A stretch of 64,000 nt of DNA from Lycocorax pyrrhopterus obiensis (Eukaryota > Chordata > Aves > Passeriformes > Paradisaeidae). The position numbers and the translations under genes are program-made. Below the pieces are notes generated by a model. The model made no database searches. It saw only the letters and a list, made by a program, of their open reading frames with translations, and was not told where the DNA came from. Shown here in pieces: positions 13,635 through 25,908 of the stretch (the first letter of the stretch is position 1; the number at the start of each line of letters is the position of its first letter). The DNA lies in the NCBI GenBank assembly GCA_014706295.1, contig JACSVZ010000001.1:37496318-37560317 (forward strand). Direction: 5' to 3'.

Positions 13635-14429
13635 GGGTATCAGATGTGATAGTGAATATAAAAAGTTAATGCTGTGAAGATTGAAAGCAACAAAGAGCTG
13701 TTTGGTCAGGAATTATTGATAAAAAGGCAAAAAGTAAATACTTTAGTGTAGCTGCAAAGAACAGTCTAATCTGCAACTATAAAAATCTCCTGTTCTCTTT
13801 CCCTATTCCATATTCTGAATCAAAGATACTGCAGCAGTAAAGTGGTTGTGAACAAACTTTTTCTTTTTATAAAGGTGACCCTGAGAGCTACAGATGAGTG
13901 CAACTTAATGCAGTATCAGGGCTGTGAATTGAACAATGCCTATAAACAAGAGGCAGGTCTATGATGTGTTGGATGTTCTTTCCACAAACACCAGTCTCTG
14001 AAGGATATAAAGCAAAGTCAAAGCTGCCTTAAAGCAGCAGGTGAATGTTTTGCCACCTGAGGGGCTCAGAACCTTTGTGAATCAGATCAATAAAGATTTG
14101 ATGATTCAGGAGGACACTTTAACCCCTAAAAATACCATTATTTTAGCAGCAGTTCTCAAAGGAAAGCTGGGGAAAGAAACAAAAACGTTGTGGTCAGCTG
14201 CTGCATAATCAAGTTGTCTACTAAATAAAACTGAGACCTTCTCTTTGTCCTACAGCTCTGTCATATTTTTTTCCTCAAAACATTCCAAAGGAAATCAATA
14301 ACATATCAAGAACACAGTGATACGTGGCAGTTTAATTTCAGAAAGTCTGCAGATCAATAGCTGTAGAGAGGCTTACAGTTCTTCAGAATATAAGTGCAGT
14401 AACTAATGCTGGGGACTGTGTAGGTGAGC

Positions 14430-14453
14430 GTGTGTGTGTGTGTGTGAGAGAGA
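14430..14453. repeat. (GT)n microsatellite running into (GA)n
   Basis: About eight GT units are followed directly by four GA units. The compound dinucleotide tract is likely length-polymorphic. Confidence 0.95.
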
Positions 14454-15431
14454 AGCTGAGATTTACATTCATTACTGGGACTTTCCGCAACATTGTATTT
14501 CAGTCACTACCTTTACTGTTCCTTTGTGAAAAGGTTTTAGAGCTGGATGTTTTTCATTCTTTCACCTTAAATAGTTATTTGATTTAAACAGCTACAGAAA
14601 TAACTTCAGTTTCTCCACATTTTAGATTGAAATAGAATTTACATTGAGGTGCTGATTCAGAAGTTTTTAACTCAGCCAATTTTCCACAGGTTTGTCCACA
14701 AGATCTATGCTTGGGATAGAATTATTCCTAATGAATGATGGGCATATTCAGTTATTTTAAAGTGAAAGATAAGGGTTCTTTTTAAAAAAAATCTTTCTTG
14801 GTATAATTTCAAACTCACTTAACTTCAACAGAAAAGATGAGATGTTTTATAGGTCTAATTAAGAATTTTTCATTATATTATTTATTTTTATCATTTGAAC
14901 CAAACCAATCTTCAAGTTCAGTTATTAGAAAGAATTATGTATACAAATACTTAACTACAAGTGAAAATCAAAAGACTCCTGATACACCAAACAAATATAC
15001 ACCAAATATTTGGTTGGCCAGAGGAGCAGCACATTTTTTGATCCATAAAAGTATGGTTAATTATGCACAGATGACTCCACAAAGCTTTATAAATTGATAA
15101 TGCAAGAGTCATTCGCCGTTGAGTGAATTTGATCCAATAGATGAATCCAAAATCTGTAAGTAAAATATAAAATATATTTAATAAAAGGTCTAGCACAAAA
15201 ATTCTATGCCTGACTCAAATGTTTTGCTCATGGAGAAGCACGGGAAACCAGTACAAATAATTACCAGTCCTGCACTGACATAATACAGAACATGTATGCT
15301 CCATTTTCTGGCATACAATATGATTGGGAAGAAGTCAATTTAAGACAGCCCATTTAAATATTGGAGATTTAAAAGATTATTTGTACTCTATTTTGGGTTT
15401 AAAAATTGAAACCTTAGAAGACATATGTGTG

Positions 15432-15449
15432 TATATATATATATATATA
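15432..15449. repeat. (TA)n microsatellite
   Basis: Nine uninterrupted TA units follow a short TGTGTG run. It is a simple repeat with no other feature attached. Confidence 0.95.
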
Positions 15450-18437
15450 GGTTTGGATTTCTCTCAGCTTACTTCATGTATCTACTATATAGTTAATGAA
15501 GGGGAAAGGAGGGTAGATGCAGATCATGGCTAATCTCCTGATTTTGGACCTCTGTCATAGAATGAATGAGAAAAATATCCTTGTAAATATACTTATAACT
15601 TCCCATTGACTAGACAGGAAGGGTAGACAGACAGATATGAATTGAAACCTACTCTTTCTGCAGTACTCTCATGTTCATAACAAAACAAATTCAAAACAGA
15701 AAAATTTGCTGAGCAAAGTGTAACCTCACACACTTTTATGCCTTCCTGAATTAAAGGGATAAAGGCCAGAAAAACTATTCTGAGTTCTATGGTTGCGTCT
15801 TGTTCTCACTTGGATCTCTTTTTTTCTGTACTCCATTAATAGGAGAGTAGCACTAAACTCCAAATGGAAGGCCAATAGAAAATTTAAAAAATATTTCTGT
15901 TTCTTTAATATGGTTTCCTTCTGGAAGTGGAGAAACGTATATCATTCAGTCTTGATTTCAGGAATACATCCTCCTTCTCAATTCTCATGTCTTCAAAGGA
16001 AATTCTGCAAAAGCTGCCTCAATCTGAAAAGGCAGCCTAAGTGCTGAGAACGAGAAATCATAACGCTCTAGATGTCACAGACACCTCACCACCTGGTTAA
16101 CCTTAAAAAGATAAGGAATCTCTTTGACTTTAAAGTGGCAGATTATTACTTCATGGGTAAGCACTTGTCTAGACAGAGTCATAATAACTTTCAAGAAGTA
16201 CCTAATATCCCTATTATTTGTCTGGAGAAATCACAGTCAGGTTCAAGCATTCTTGGCACCAGGAATAGGTGTGAGCTCTGAGCACAGTAGTTTCTGAATA
16301 AGTATGTGTAAACTGATTCACTAGTAGAAAATAGATTTGGTCTCAGATAGTTTCATGTAACTGCTTCTTCTTTAATTTCCTTTCATTTTCTACAGATAGA
16401 TCTGCTTACTGTACTACGTGCTGTTAAAAAAAGCATTTCAGGCCTGCAATAAGTATCTCACATGACTTTCCATTCAGAGAGGCATTCTAACCCCTAAGTC
16501 TAACCAGGTAAAGGGAAAACTTCAAAGACACTGGGGCTGTGCTGTCCTCTTCAATGAACTGCACTGATTCATACCAACTGAGTGTTCGGATCAAAGTCTC
16601 ATTTAATGGAATGTACTTCCTCCAGTACCACCACTAAAATTTTCAAATGTCTCAATCATCCACCTGAAGAAGAATATTTTCCTAAAATCCCACCACTGTT
16701 TTCATTGTTAAGAAGGATAATGGGGATAGCAGACATCCCGTCTCTTAATTTAAAAACCAGTTTCTATAATGGTAAAAAACCCCAAAACAATCAACAAAAC
16801 AATCAAATAACCCACCTTGAATTCAGTTGAGTTCTCACAATTTTATTATGTTTAGGTGGGATATACTATTGTAGCTATAACACTAGCCTGATATTGACAT
16901 GCAAAAAAGAATTTGTGAATTGTTTCCAGTAAAAATGAAGTTATAAATTGTAAATTTATAGTAAACTTTAGATCAGCCAATACTTACATTCTATAATGCA
17001 TCAACCTTGAATTATATACAAAGTCTCATGTTTGCTGTTCATGCCGTCACTAATTATGTAATTAATTTATGACCATCCACACATTAATCACTTACATATA
17101 TAATTCTGGGGGTTTTTGATCAGCTGACTGTAAGGAACTTCCAAAATATACTTTATTAGCTGCTTCAAGACTGACTGCCTTATTCTCTTACCCTCTCTTA
17201 TTCTATCACCCCCATGAAACCCTTCAAAAGCCTTTAAAAAGTGTCAATATTTTCTCATGTTGAATAAAATCTGCAAATTGTTAGATGAGCTGAGAGGGTA
17301 AAGGCTCAGGGCAATCAGTGTTTTCAGGATTTTGTGAGTATCATTGACATCACTCTGACATCATGTTTTGCATATATATATACATTTCACAGGACACAGG
17401 ATGGGTTCAGGATAAGTCCCTCGTTTCCCAGGTACACAGGCAAATAGAGTGTCACAGCACTCAAAATTAATTCTACTACTGTTCTGCACTCAAAATTCAG
17501 CATGTTGGAAAATAAAATGGACAATAAATTTGGGAAGATGAGTATTTCAGCTGCAGAGGTACGTGGAAGTATCCTAGATACGGAAAAAAAACCCAACAAA
17601 TTAACACAAACAGATAGTTAACAGAATGACAGAGCAAATAAAATTATTGGATGACAAATTGGAAGAAACCAAGTACCAAAGAAAAAAAAAATTAAGACAG
17701 ATTGAACACACAGAATATACTGAAGGAGTGCAACTCTATTTTTCCTTGAAAAATGGCTCTGCCCAAAGTAACAAGAAGAGGAGGAAGGAATAGAATAAAG
17801 CCACTGATATTTTTTTCACCATGACATGGAGTACTCTGAGTATTTGTTATGTTACCATAGTTAAATTAAAGTGTTTAAAAAAAAAAGAGAATAATTCAAA
17901 ATTATGTAATTATAAAATACATGTTAATATTTGAACTGAATTATTTAACGTGTGTCCAGTCTCTGACATTCAGTACCTTTTTTCCATCTCTAAAAACAGG
18001 CTGCACTATAGAAAAATCAAAAAATACAGCTGCATCAAAAGGTGTTTTCTTAATTATATTTCTGAAGTAATATGCAAACATTGCAGCTACTGTAACCACC
18101 AAATTTAGATGTTTCAGTATAGTGAAAATATACTTTTCTGTATGTTTTATAGACATTTGAAAACAATAGTCCTATAAGAATCTTAGGTCTTAAATTTTAA
18201 AACACACTTCAGTTTTTTAATGATGTATGATAATATAGGCATAGGAGACTCATTTTGCATAATTGCAGAGTCTAGGAACTAGATTATAATGCCAGATGAT
18301 GCAATTCACTAGTTTGTTTCTAAATCAACTCCATTCTTGTTTCTTTCTTGTATTCTTATTTAATAGCTTGTAGTTTTTGCAGTACTGTAAACTATTGAAC
18401 AAACATAAGTGACAGTATGCCCAGGATTCTATCTCAC

Positions 18438-18469
18438 ACTTAACAAATTGCTGAGACAATTTGTTAAGT
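18438..18469. repeat. Perfect 13-bp inverted repeat, 6-nt loop
   Basis: ACTTAACAAATTG and its exact reverse complement CAATTTGTTAAGT are separated by CTGAGA. The pairing does not extend outward (C opposite A). The stem is too short for a typical pre-miRNA on its own. Terminal inverted repeats or target duplications that would mark a transposon are not seen. Confidence 0.9.
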
Positions 18470-18912
18470 ACATACTTAATAATAAAACTTTTAAAAACTG
18501 AAAACAACACAATTGTAAAAGCAAAGAAATAAAATAAATCACTGCCAATGTCAGAACAAAATGAAACAGGAAATAAATTTAATTACTAGAAAATAGTTCA
18601 CCCTTCTATTTTGTATAGCAACCACATCAAAAAATAGTGTTTGTGAGAAGAATGTTGTCTATTTTCTACACAGGAAACTGAGGCTGTATGAACTGAATAC
18701 AAATTATGGAAAAATCTATGTGTGTCCTCACGCAGAAAACAAATTATTCCATATAGTCACGGATATAATACCTTAGCTGTCTGGACTGCAAGCACCACTC
18801 TCCAACTAAAACACACCACAGTGCAATACAGTTTATCACAAAGGAGGAAAGAGCAAGTAACTCTCGTATTTTTGACACAGAAGAAATACTATGCGATACC
18901 TACTTAGCCAAA

Positions 18913-19145
18913 CCACAGAATCACAGAATGGGTAAGATTGGAAGAGACCACTAGAGGTCATCTTGTTCAGCAGTCATGCGTAGAAGGGCTCCCTACAGCA
19001 CATCACTCAGGATTGTGTCCAGACAGGTTTTTAAATATCTCCAAAGAAGATTCCACAGCATCACTGGACTTCCTGTTCCAGTGCTCAGTCACCCTCACGG
19101 TAAAAAAAGTTCTTCTTCATGTTCAGGTCCCATGTCTAAAAATTC
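18913..19145 (-). mobile_element. CR1 LINE, 3' end fragment
   Basis: The plus strand reads CACAGAATCACAGAATGGG, then GATTGGAAGAGACCACTAGA, TTTAAATATCTCCAAAGAAG, GACTTCCTGTTCCAGTGCTC and CACCCTCACGGTAAA. This is the reverse complement of the CR1 3' region in correct order. The element is minus-strand and 5'-truncated. Similarity fades near TCATGTTCAGGTCCCATG, so the boundary at 19145 is approximate and the insertion may reach about 19185. The terminal box (GGAAGAGACC...AGAGGTCATC) is of a different type from the copies at 6764 and 3986. Confidence 0.93.
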
Positions 19146-19559
19146 CCTTTTCCCTCACTTTTTCTCCAGCAGATAAAAAGGTCTGAATTAGCTATTACAG
19201 ACCTCTGCAGACAGATAGCTATGAGTATTTCTGCTCTGCATGTTCTTTTTCCAGTTAGACTGATCTTACTTTGTTCAAGGAGCAGCCACATGCAAGTACA
19301 AGCCACATACAAGAAGGTATGCAAATGTATATTATACAGTGCTCTGCTAGGAATAAAAAAGATCAGAATGAGGCTGGGCATCAGCTTGGGACCAGTGAAA
19401 CCTTAGTGCAGCCAGAAAAACAATAGTTTGAAGATGAATTCAGATAAATAAACAATGAAAAACCAGTCTTGTTTCTTCTCCAAGCCTGAAGAAGTCTTCT
19501 ACTACAGTTGTGCACCTTCAGCACAACTCAGTTCACTCAGTATTTCTGAAAAAGTAAAA
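19146..19559. other. Spacer between two CR1 tails
   Basis: About 400 bp lie between two minus-strand CR1 ends. The first 40 bp may be decayed CR1. The remainder shows no recognisable feature. Confidence 0.6.
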
Positions 19560-19740
19560 TCATAGAATCATAGAAGAATTAAGCTTGGAAAAGACCTCTA
19601 AGATCAACAAGTCCAAGCATTAAGCTGGGACCAGATTATTCACTACTAAACCGTGTCCCCAGGTGCCACATCTGCATGACTTTTGAACACTTCCACCGAT
19701 GGTGATGCCATCACTTCCCTGTGCAGCCTGTTTCAATATT
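19560..19740 (-). mobile_element. CR1 LINE, 3' end fragment
   Basis: TCATAGAATCATAGAAGAATT is followed by CTTGGAAAAGACCTCTAAGA, TCAACAAGTCCAAGC, CCCCAGGTGCCACATCTGCA, TTTTGAACACTTCCACCGAT and GTGCAGCCTGTTTCAATA. The order and content fit a minus-strand CR1 3' end closely related to the 63779 copy. It is truncated at about 180 bp. Two octamer units remain at its 3' terminus. Confidence 0.93.
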
Positions 19741-22700
19741 GGGGTACTATCAGCATGGTTTATGTCAAAAAATCTAAGCCAACTCCATAGAAGCTGCTAT
19801 GAAACTCCATCCCACCAGACACAACACAATGTCTTTCACTCTTAAAGCACTGAAAAATTTCTGAAAAATATGCTCAATAATTTTTGGGAGCCATTAAAAA
19901 TAAAGTACTGCTAAATTAAAAGTAAAACAAGAGTTATCCTTATAAACAGTCAGTAACATTTGATTCTTTTACTCCTGGCAAAACAAACTAGGAAGAGAAA
20001 CATCAATAATTTTAAACTAGAAGACATGCCACACTGCCTTCCTAATCCCAACTATCTTTTCATAATCTTAGAAATATACAGACTATTAGAAACTCTGGTG
20101 AGTGAGAAAAGAGGCAACTACTAAAGTATTTGTGGTAGCCAAGTCTGGAGAAAAAAAAAAGGAAAAAAGTCTGTGTCAGACTTTTGCATTTATCTGTTTC
20201 TTGTTGGAATTAATTAAGCTATAAGATCTGAATCAACGGCTTGCCACTGTTTAATTTATTTTCATTCTGTTCTCATGGGCAGATGAAGTGAAGACAATTT
20301 TTGAAATATGCTTCCTTATTTTTAGAAGTTAGTCTATTAAACGTAATAGATGACAACTTGAGAATCTGGGAAGCATCTGATGCTTAATCTAAACAGATTT
20401 TTAAATATTCAAGGATTGATTTTAATAGGTGCCCTATAGACAACCATAAATTGAATTCACTTACAGCCTTTTAATATATAATTATTAATTGGTTTACAGC
20501 ACTCAGAAGTGTGCTAAGTACTTCAGAGCAAACATAACAAAGTATTCTCTCCCAGGATGTAAGCACTGAACATAAAAAGCAACTTCCAGCTAAAATTTCC
20601 TTCCATATCTCAACAGAGAGACTGTTTGGCAACGTTACCTACTCACAGCTCTCTGTTGCAACACACACTAGAGACAGCAGGGGAATTGTTTCATTCGGAA
20701 CAACTTCCCTAGCCATGTTAATCTCTGGAGTCAGAGAATAACCAGAACATTAACCCTCTGTAACTTTCAATAGGCCTAAATCACCCATTTCTAAGCCCAC
20801 AAGAGAAACTTGTGGGTTTGCCGTATTAAAAGATTAGATTATATGAATCTGTATGTGAAGTTACATTTTCTCAATTTTTCTTTCTTTCGGATTACTGTTC
20901 ATTTCCTATTCTGTTTATATTTGTGTCTTCTTCCTTCTGGTGTTTTTTATTATTTTAAATGCTTTTCCTAACTATTTCTTCATTTAGTTTTCTCCCTCCT
21001 TGAAAATGTCACTTTACTTGTGTTTTTATTTCTTTATTCTCTTACTCTGCCTTGCCAAACACGTTTACTCTTATATTTCACGAGGTTTTCCCTGTCATTC
21101 CTCCACATCCAGTCTTCTTTGTAACAGCGAAGTTTTCTGTAGTTAATGTTTTTTCCATCTCCCAATTCAGTTTCCTAGTTCTCTTTTTCCCCCGATAGTC
21201 TGTATATTTTCCTAAAGAAAAAAAATGTTTTTCACACCACTTGCCTGAAAATTTTTCTCTACATAATGTCATGGTTTGAAAGGAATTAATTTCATCCAAG
21301 CTGATGTGTTCTCACTGTATTACTTCTCTGTATGCACTTCTGGTGCTATGTTCCTCCATTTAACTCCTTTTTCTTATACTTTTTTCTTTGCTGAGGTCTT
21401 ATTTCCCTTCTTCCCAGTCCTCGCTCTTTCTCATGGAGTCTTCTTTCTTCTTGCTATTACTCTTATCTCATTCTGTCTTCCCTGAGTTTTCTCTTTGACT
21501 TCAATCTCAGAAAAAAGTGGGTTTTTTTGGTTGGTTTTATGTTGTTGGGGATTGCTGGTTAATTTTGGGTTTGCTTTTGGATTTGGTTTTTTCTGTTTGT
21601 TTTTTTTTTAAGTTATTGCTCCTCCACAAAGTGCTTCTCTGGTCAATGGTTCTTGCCACCACTCTGTGTCTTCTCTGCACCATATCCTTTCTTTTCCCAC
21701 CCCCCTTTCATTACAATGCATAGCTGGTTCAGAGAAGTTAGCACTTTTGCTGGCAATGGATTCTGAAACAGTTGTTGCTAGACTTTTCCCATGGTATGTA
21801 TCACCCACAGACATTTCCATGACATATGCCTCTGTGCAAAATCTCCCTTTTCAACTCATTTTTAACTATTCTTTTCTTTATTAAAGGATGAATTTCAACA
21901 TTGTTCTTTTTTTTCATAAATGTGACTAGGACAAGAGAAAACACAGCGATGTAGGGACAATGTTGTTCAGCATTTTAAGTATGTTTATGCAAACATGTCT
22001 TTTGAACAAGAAATAGAACTCAGCTAAAGTTAATGGTTAAAACAATTCTAATGTATGAGGAAAAAAATACCTGTAATCTATTCTTTACCAGGTAGCAATT
22101 AAAGTATGAACTATTATCAATGTGATAAACTATATTTTCATATATGTTCTCTGATATGCAGAAAATAGAGCAAGTTTTAGAAGTGTCAGTGAAGACTGTG
22201 TCTTTTAGACTATTGAAAGCTATTAAATTTTTTTAACTGACTGCCTGTAGTTAATGTTTCACAAAAGGAAAATAAAGGAGAAAGAAATATGGGGAGACAA
22301 AGTGGAGACCAATAGTTAGTCATTGCTCATGATAATTACTGTCATCCATCTTTCAAAAATGCTAGAGTTTTTTTTCTGCTTTCACATTTTGCATTCATTG
22401 CTGCATTCCCACAAGCCCCCAAGCAATTCAGGATTCAAAACTGTACACCTCCAATACTAAGTCATTTGTTTCACTTTGCATAATAATCACTTTTGTTTTA
22501 ATAGCTTATGATATCTCATTTGTGCATTTTCATTAAAGTATCGTACTTGTCTTTAAAATATCATGAAAATATACAGCCAACAATCAGGAGATGAAACTAC
22601 TGGTGGTAACAAATGAATTATTTGAGAGAGGGTTTCCAACATCATATGCATATGCAGCACTGAGCCATAGGAACTGAGTGATGCTAGTTTCATGATTGTT

Positions 22701-24060
22701 TAAGTAGCTGTTCTTCATCTGTGTTGCAAGAGAAGGAGCCACACTGAAAGTCATGATTATAGTCATGATTCTAGGCTGGGGAATAACCTTATAATGGCAT
22801 AGGAAAAACTTCTAATAGGTAAGTTAGTTGCACAGTTTGTTGCCCTGGCTACCAGCGCATATTCAAATAAATAATGATTACAAAGTACAAAACTATCTCA
22901 ATAAAGAATAAAGATGGAACATTTCCTTCCTAGAACAATGTTACCTATACAATGCCCCTTGATGCATTAGCAACTCCTGCTAGCGATGAGACCCTCTCCG
23001 GTATCAGTCTTTATTTTTTGTCTGCTTTATGAGAAAAAAAAAGAGTGAACTGAAGACAGGTTTTCTATTTAAAACTACATAAAAACAAGGCTTATTCTGA
23101 ATAGCATAATTTATAATATTTCAGATGTGCAGTTAAAGAACTGGTTGAAGAATATTGAAAAATGTACCTTTGGTAATCAGTAACTCACATACCCGTATAT
23201 TTAACTTTAACCTTTAAAAAAAAACCCCCAATATTTTTAAATAATTACATTATAAAGATGGCAGTTGAGTAAGCTGATTTACTGCAGCTGAAAAACCATA
23301 AAAACTGACATCTGATTATTGCATCAGTTAATCTCTCATAAAGAATTTTTTTTAAACACGAAAATATACTTTCTCAAAATTCAAAGTCAAACTGTAAACT
23401 TGACAAAACATTGTGTTCACTGGTGAGAAGGTGAGGGATATGGCCCAGACCTGGAGACAGGGCATGCACAGATGTGTCAGAAATGATGGCTTTTTTACAA
23501 AGCCCATTAGAAACATCGCTGCAAATAAGGGAGGCTTTTCTTTAATGAATGGAAAGGCAGACAAATGAAATAAATGGGAAAAACACTGTTCACTCCTGTT
23601 GGATTTCATGTTGCTATTACCAGTACTAAAGGAAAACTTATTGTTTTTATCAATTCTAATGGAAATAATCAGGAAAAATCCTGAGAGTGAGTAAACTATC
23701 AGTCTGGGGAACAGTGAAAAAAGCTCTTATTAAATGGAGCTAGCAAGAAATAACAACCCAGAGCAGAAGTTTCACCTCAGAAAATGAAAGAATTGAGGAA
23801 GTGTTACAGTAACCAACTCATACTCAGCAATGACTTTGATGTTAGTAGAAGTTTCAAACACCTGCAGAAAATAGTTCAGAATTTCTTTTCACTGTGAGTC
23901 ATCTTGCAAATTAAGCAGTTCAATATATGAAAAAAGGCTACATATCAACAAGATTCTTTAGATGATTACTTGTTTTTTACCTTCTTTTTAGGTATGAAAA
24001 GATAGCATCTTTCAGAGGAAAACACAGAAAATAACCAGTGCTGTTTTTTAGAAACCATTC
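19741..24060. other. Unique DNA including a pyrimidine-rich stretch, no gene seen
   Basis: This region holds no recognisable interspersed repeat or exon. The stretch 20860-21620 is strongly T/C-rich on the plus strand and is listed separately. Open frames here stay below 90 codons. An A-run with one interruption lies at 20150-20167. Confidence 0.6.
20860..21620. repeat. Pyrimidine-rich (plus strand) low-complexity stretch
   Basis: For roughly 750 bp the plus strand is dominated by T and C, with repeated TTTCTT, TTCTTCC and CTTTTTC motifs. It changes near 21520 into a GT-rich part (GGTTGGTTTTATGTTGTTGGGG and similar) that ends in nine or more T. It is not a clean tandem repeat. Several overlapping open frames rich in F, L and S on the plus strand are by-products of this composition. 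Confidence 0.75.
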
Positions 24061-24420
24061 ACAATTATAATGCCATTGAAAGCTTGCTTGTGCCTGTATT
24101 TATTGTAAGTTTGCATAGTTTGCTTGTATTTAAGCTTTCACCTGCAGTTCATGACAAAAATTACTTGGTGCATTGTCTCATAAAACATTTCAATAGTATT
24201 CCTTCACTAATAACAATGACAATATAAACAGCAGTGATGGACTAAAGTGTTTGAGGAGGTCACTAAAAGTCTCACTGCTCCTATTAATTCCTAGGTGATT
24301 TATGCGACAAACTTACATTAATGCTAACCTGAGTTTTGCATATTAATCCTCTGTTCATCAGTGAGAAAACAGACCCCAAAGTATTTGATTTAATTAATCT
24401 CTTGCCTGTTCCTTTCACTA
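24061..24420. other. Motif-dense unique segment, possible conserved non-coding element
   Basis: Unique sequence contains GAAAGCTT at 24078-24085 and its complement AAGCTTTC at 24132-24139. TTTGCATA and TTTGCTTGTATTTA elements lie between them. Further on are TTTGCATATTAAT and TTTAATTAATCTC. The density of homeodomain-type TAAT and POU-type half-sites resembles vertebrate developmental enhancers. AT-rich DNA also yields such motifs by chance. Only cross-species conservation could separate the two. Confidence 0.25.
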
Positions 24421-24879
24421 AGGAAATAATCTAAATAATGCATAGGGATGGGGTATTAGGTATCTTTCTACAGTTACAACATGATTAATTACAATGGCTA
24501 AGCCCCTAAACATTAAGATGAATACTAATTTGGAGGCAGAATCTTGAACTGGGAAAGTGCAAAGGACACATATTTTCTATCACAATTTTAATGCCACAGT
24601 AGTGAAAGAGAATGACAGAACTTTGGCTGCGACTTCTGGATACCATTTGCATAGATTAAGATCCCACAAATGCATATGTACTTTTTAAAGAAAAAAATAT
24701 TATTTTAGATCCTTATCATTCCATATGATATTCACATCTGGGTTTTGTACTGTTTCTAAAACCTTACTGTCCACCAGGAAATGCTTTGTATGCACACAAC
24801 ACCTATAATTGCAAATCTGCTCATGGAATGAAAAGGGCAAAGGTCTGGATAGCTATATTACTGGTTTATTAGAAGACAC

Positions 24880-25035
24880 AATTATTCAGGATGCAACTGT
24901 CATATGACCATCTGATGCCACAGATAATGTTTATGCAAATGTTGCCATGACAATCTGATGCATTAATATGCATTGATGTAAATTATCATTCATTTTCAGC
25001 TGATAGTAAGGCTTACATGAGAATATGAGAACAAT
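24880..25035. promoter_or_regulatory. Candidate conserved non-coding element with POU octamer
   Basis: A perfect octamer ATGCAAAT sits at 24933-24940 (consensus site for POU-domain factors). Around it are two copies of ATCTGATGC (near 24910 and 24953), the run TTAATATGCATTGATGTAAAT, and the homeodomain-like ATTATCATTCATTTT. The segment is free of repeats. This is a motif-based suggestion only, since no conservation data are available here. Confidence 0.3.
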
Positions 25036-25374
25036 GCTTAAATGACGAAACAACAAATTGTATTTAATTTCCATTTTCATGAATAGTCAACACCAACGAC
25101 TAACTGAAATATGCATAATGGGTAGATTATGGAGTACTTCAGCCAGTTTTGGACATAATTTTTTGTGTATATGTATTCCCCATAGAGTCATAATTAAAAT
25201 TTCAAACTGAAGTTTTCATCTCAGGAAAGGAAAACACTAAAACAGTCAATCTGCCTTTCAGAGAAAACTAGTAAAAAGGCAATGGTTTTTAAGGGAGTTA
25301 AAAACCCCCAACAATCCAAAACGTGCAAAAAGACTCCATATCACAAAAAACTCAAGTAATCCCATAGAAACAAT

Positions 25375-25413
25375 AATTGGCATGTGATTCAGCCTGCTGG
25401 ACACATGCCAATT
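25375..25413. repeat. Perfect 12-bp inverted repeat, 15-nt loop
   Basis: AATTGGCATGTG at 25375-25386 is matched exactly by CACATGCCAATT at 25402-25413. The loop is ATTCAGCCTGCTGGA. Pairing does not continue outward. It stands at the left edge of a locally GC-richer unique segment (about 25380-25650). Confidence 0.92.
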
Positions 25414-25740
25414 CTGTTTGCGGTAGATTTGCTACATGCAGCATTGACCCAGGCCAAGTTCCACAAAGGGTCTGGATGATGTGCTGCCACAAGTGCCCCA
25501 GTCAATAAACTCCTTCTCAGGCTTGCCTCCATCACTGGACATTCCTGATGCACGATAGAGCTTCCTGCATCACTTACCTGTAGTGTCTACTGCTGGAAGG
25601 TGACAAGTATGAAAAATACTTGGCTCCATTCAGCTCCAGGGCTCGCAGTGACACTTCATAAAATGAAGCAGACGTATGGTTGTTTCCTCAAACCTAGTGT
25701 ATGATAAATCCTGAAATCTCCAAAACCACTGTGGCAAGCC
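25414..25740 (-). other. GC-richer unique island with a consensus splice donor; possible non-coding exon
   Basis: This is more GC-rich than its surroundings. Read on the minus strand, CTACAG followed by GTAAGTG (25580 down to 25571) is a full-consensus 5' splice site. Upstream on that strand a TTTCAG near 25711-25716 or a CACTAG near 25696 could be an acceptor, giving an exon of roughly 120-140 bp. All three frames of the shorter exon contain stops, so any exon would be non-coding. The acceptor candidates have weak pyrimidine tracts. Single splice motifs arise often by chance. Confidence 0.2.
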
Positions 25741-25894
25741 CGTTGATATCCATTTGTCACCAGAGGCCTGGAAGTATACAATATAAAAGAGAATCTAATA
25801 AAGCTATCATATTATCTGTCATATAGCAATGTATAGAAAACTGGGAACATGTTGTGTTTATTTTTCTGCAACTTGTTCTTTGCTATGTTATCTT

Positions 25895-25908
25895 AAAAAA
25901 AAAAAAAA
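25895..25908. repeat. Poly(A) tract, 14 A
   Basis: This is an uninterrupted run of A with no AATAAA signal placed appropriately upstream. It is a simple homopolymer. Confidence 0.9.

Larger units (their letters stand above)
13635..18912. other. Unique AT-rich DNA with two microsatellites, no gene seen
   Basis: These 5.3 kb hold a (GT)n tract at 14430-14453, a (TA)n tract at 15432-15449 and a perfect short hairpin at 18438-18469. Open frames reach about 86 codons and none is recognisable. A small TATATATATA run lies near 17371. I see no interspersed repeat that can be named. Confidence 0.62.
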
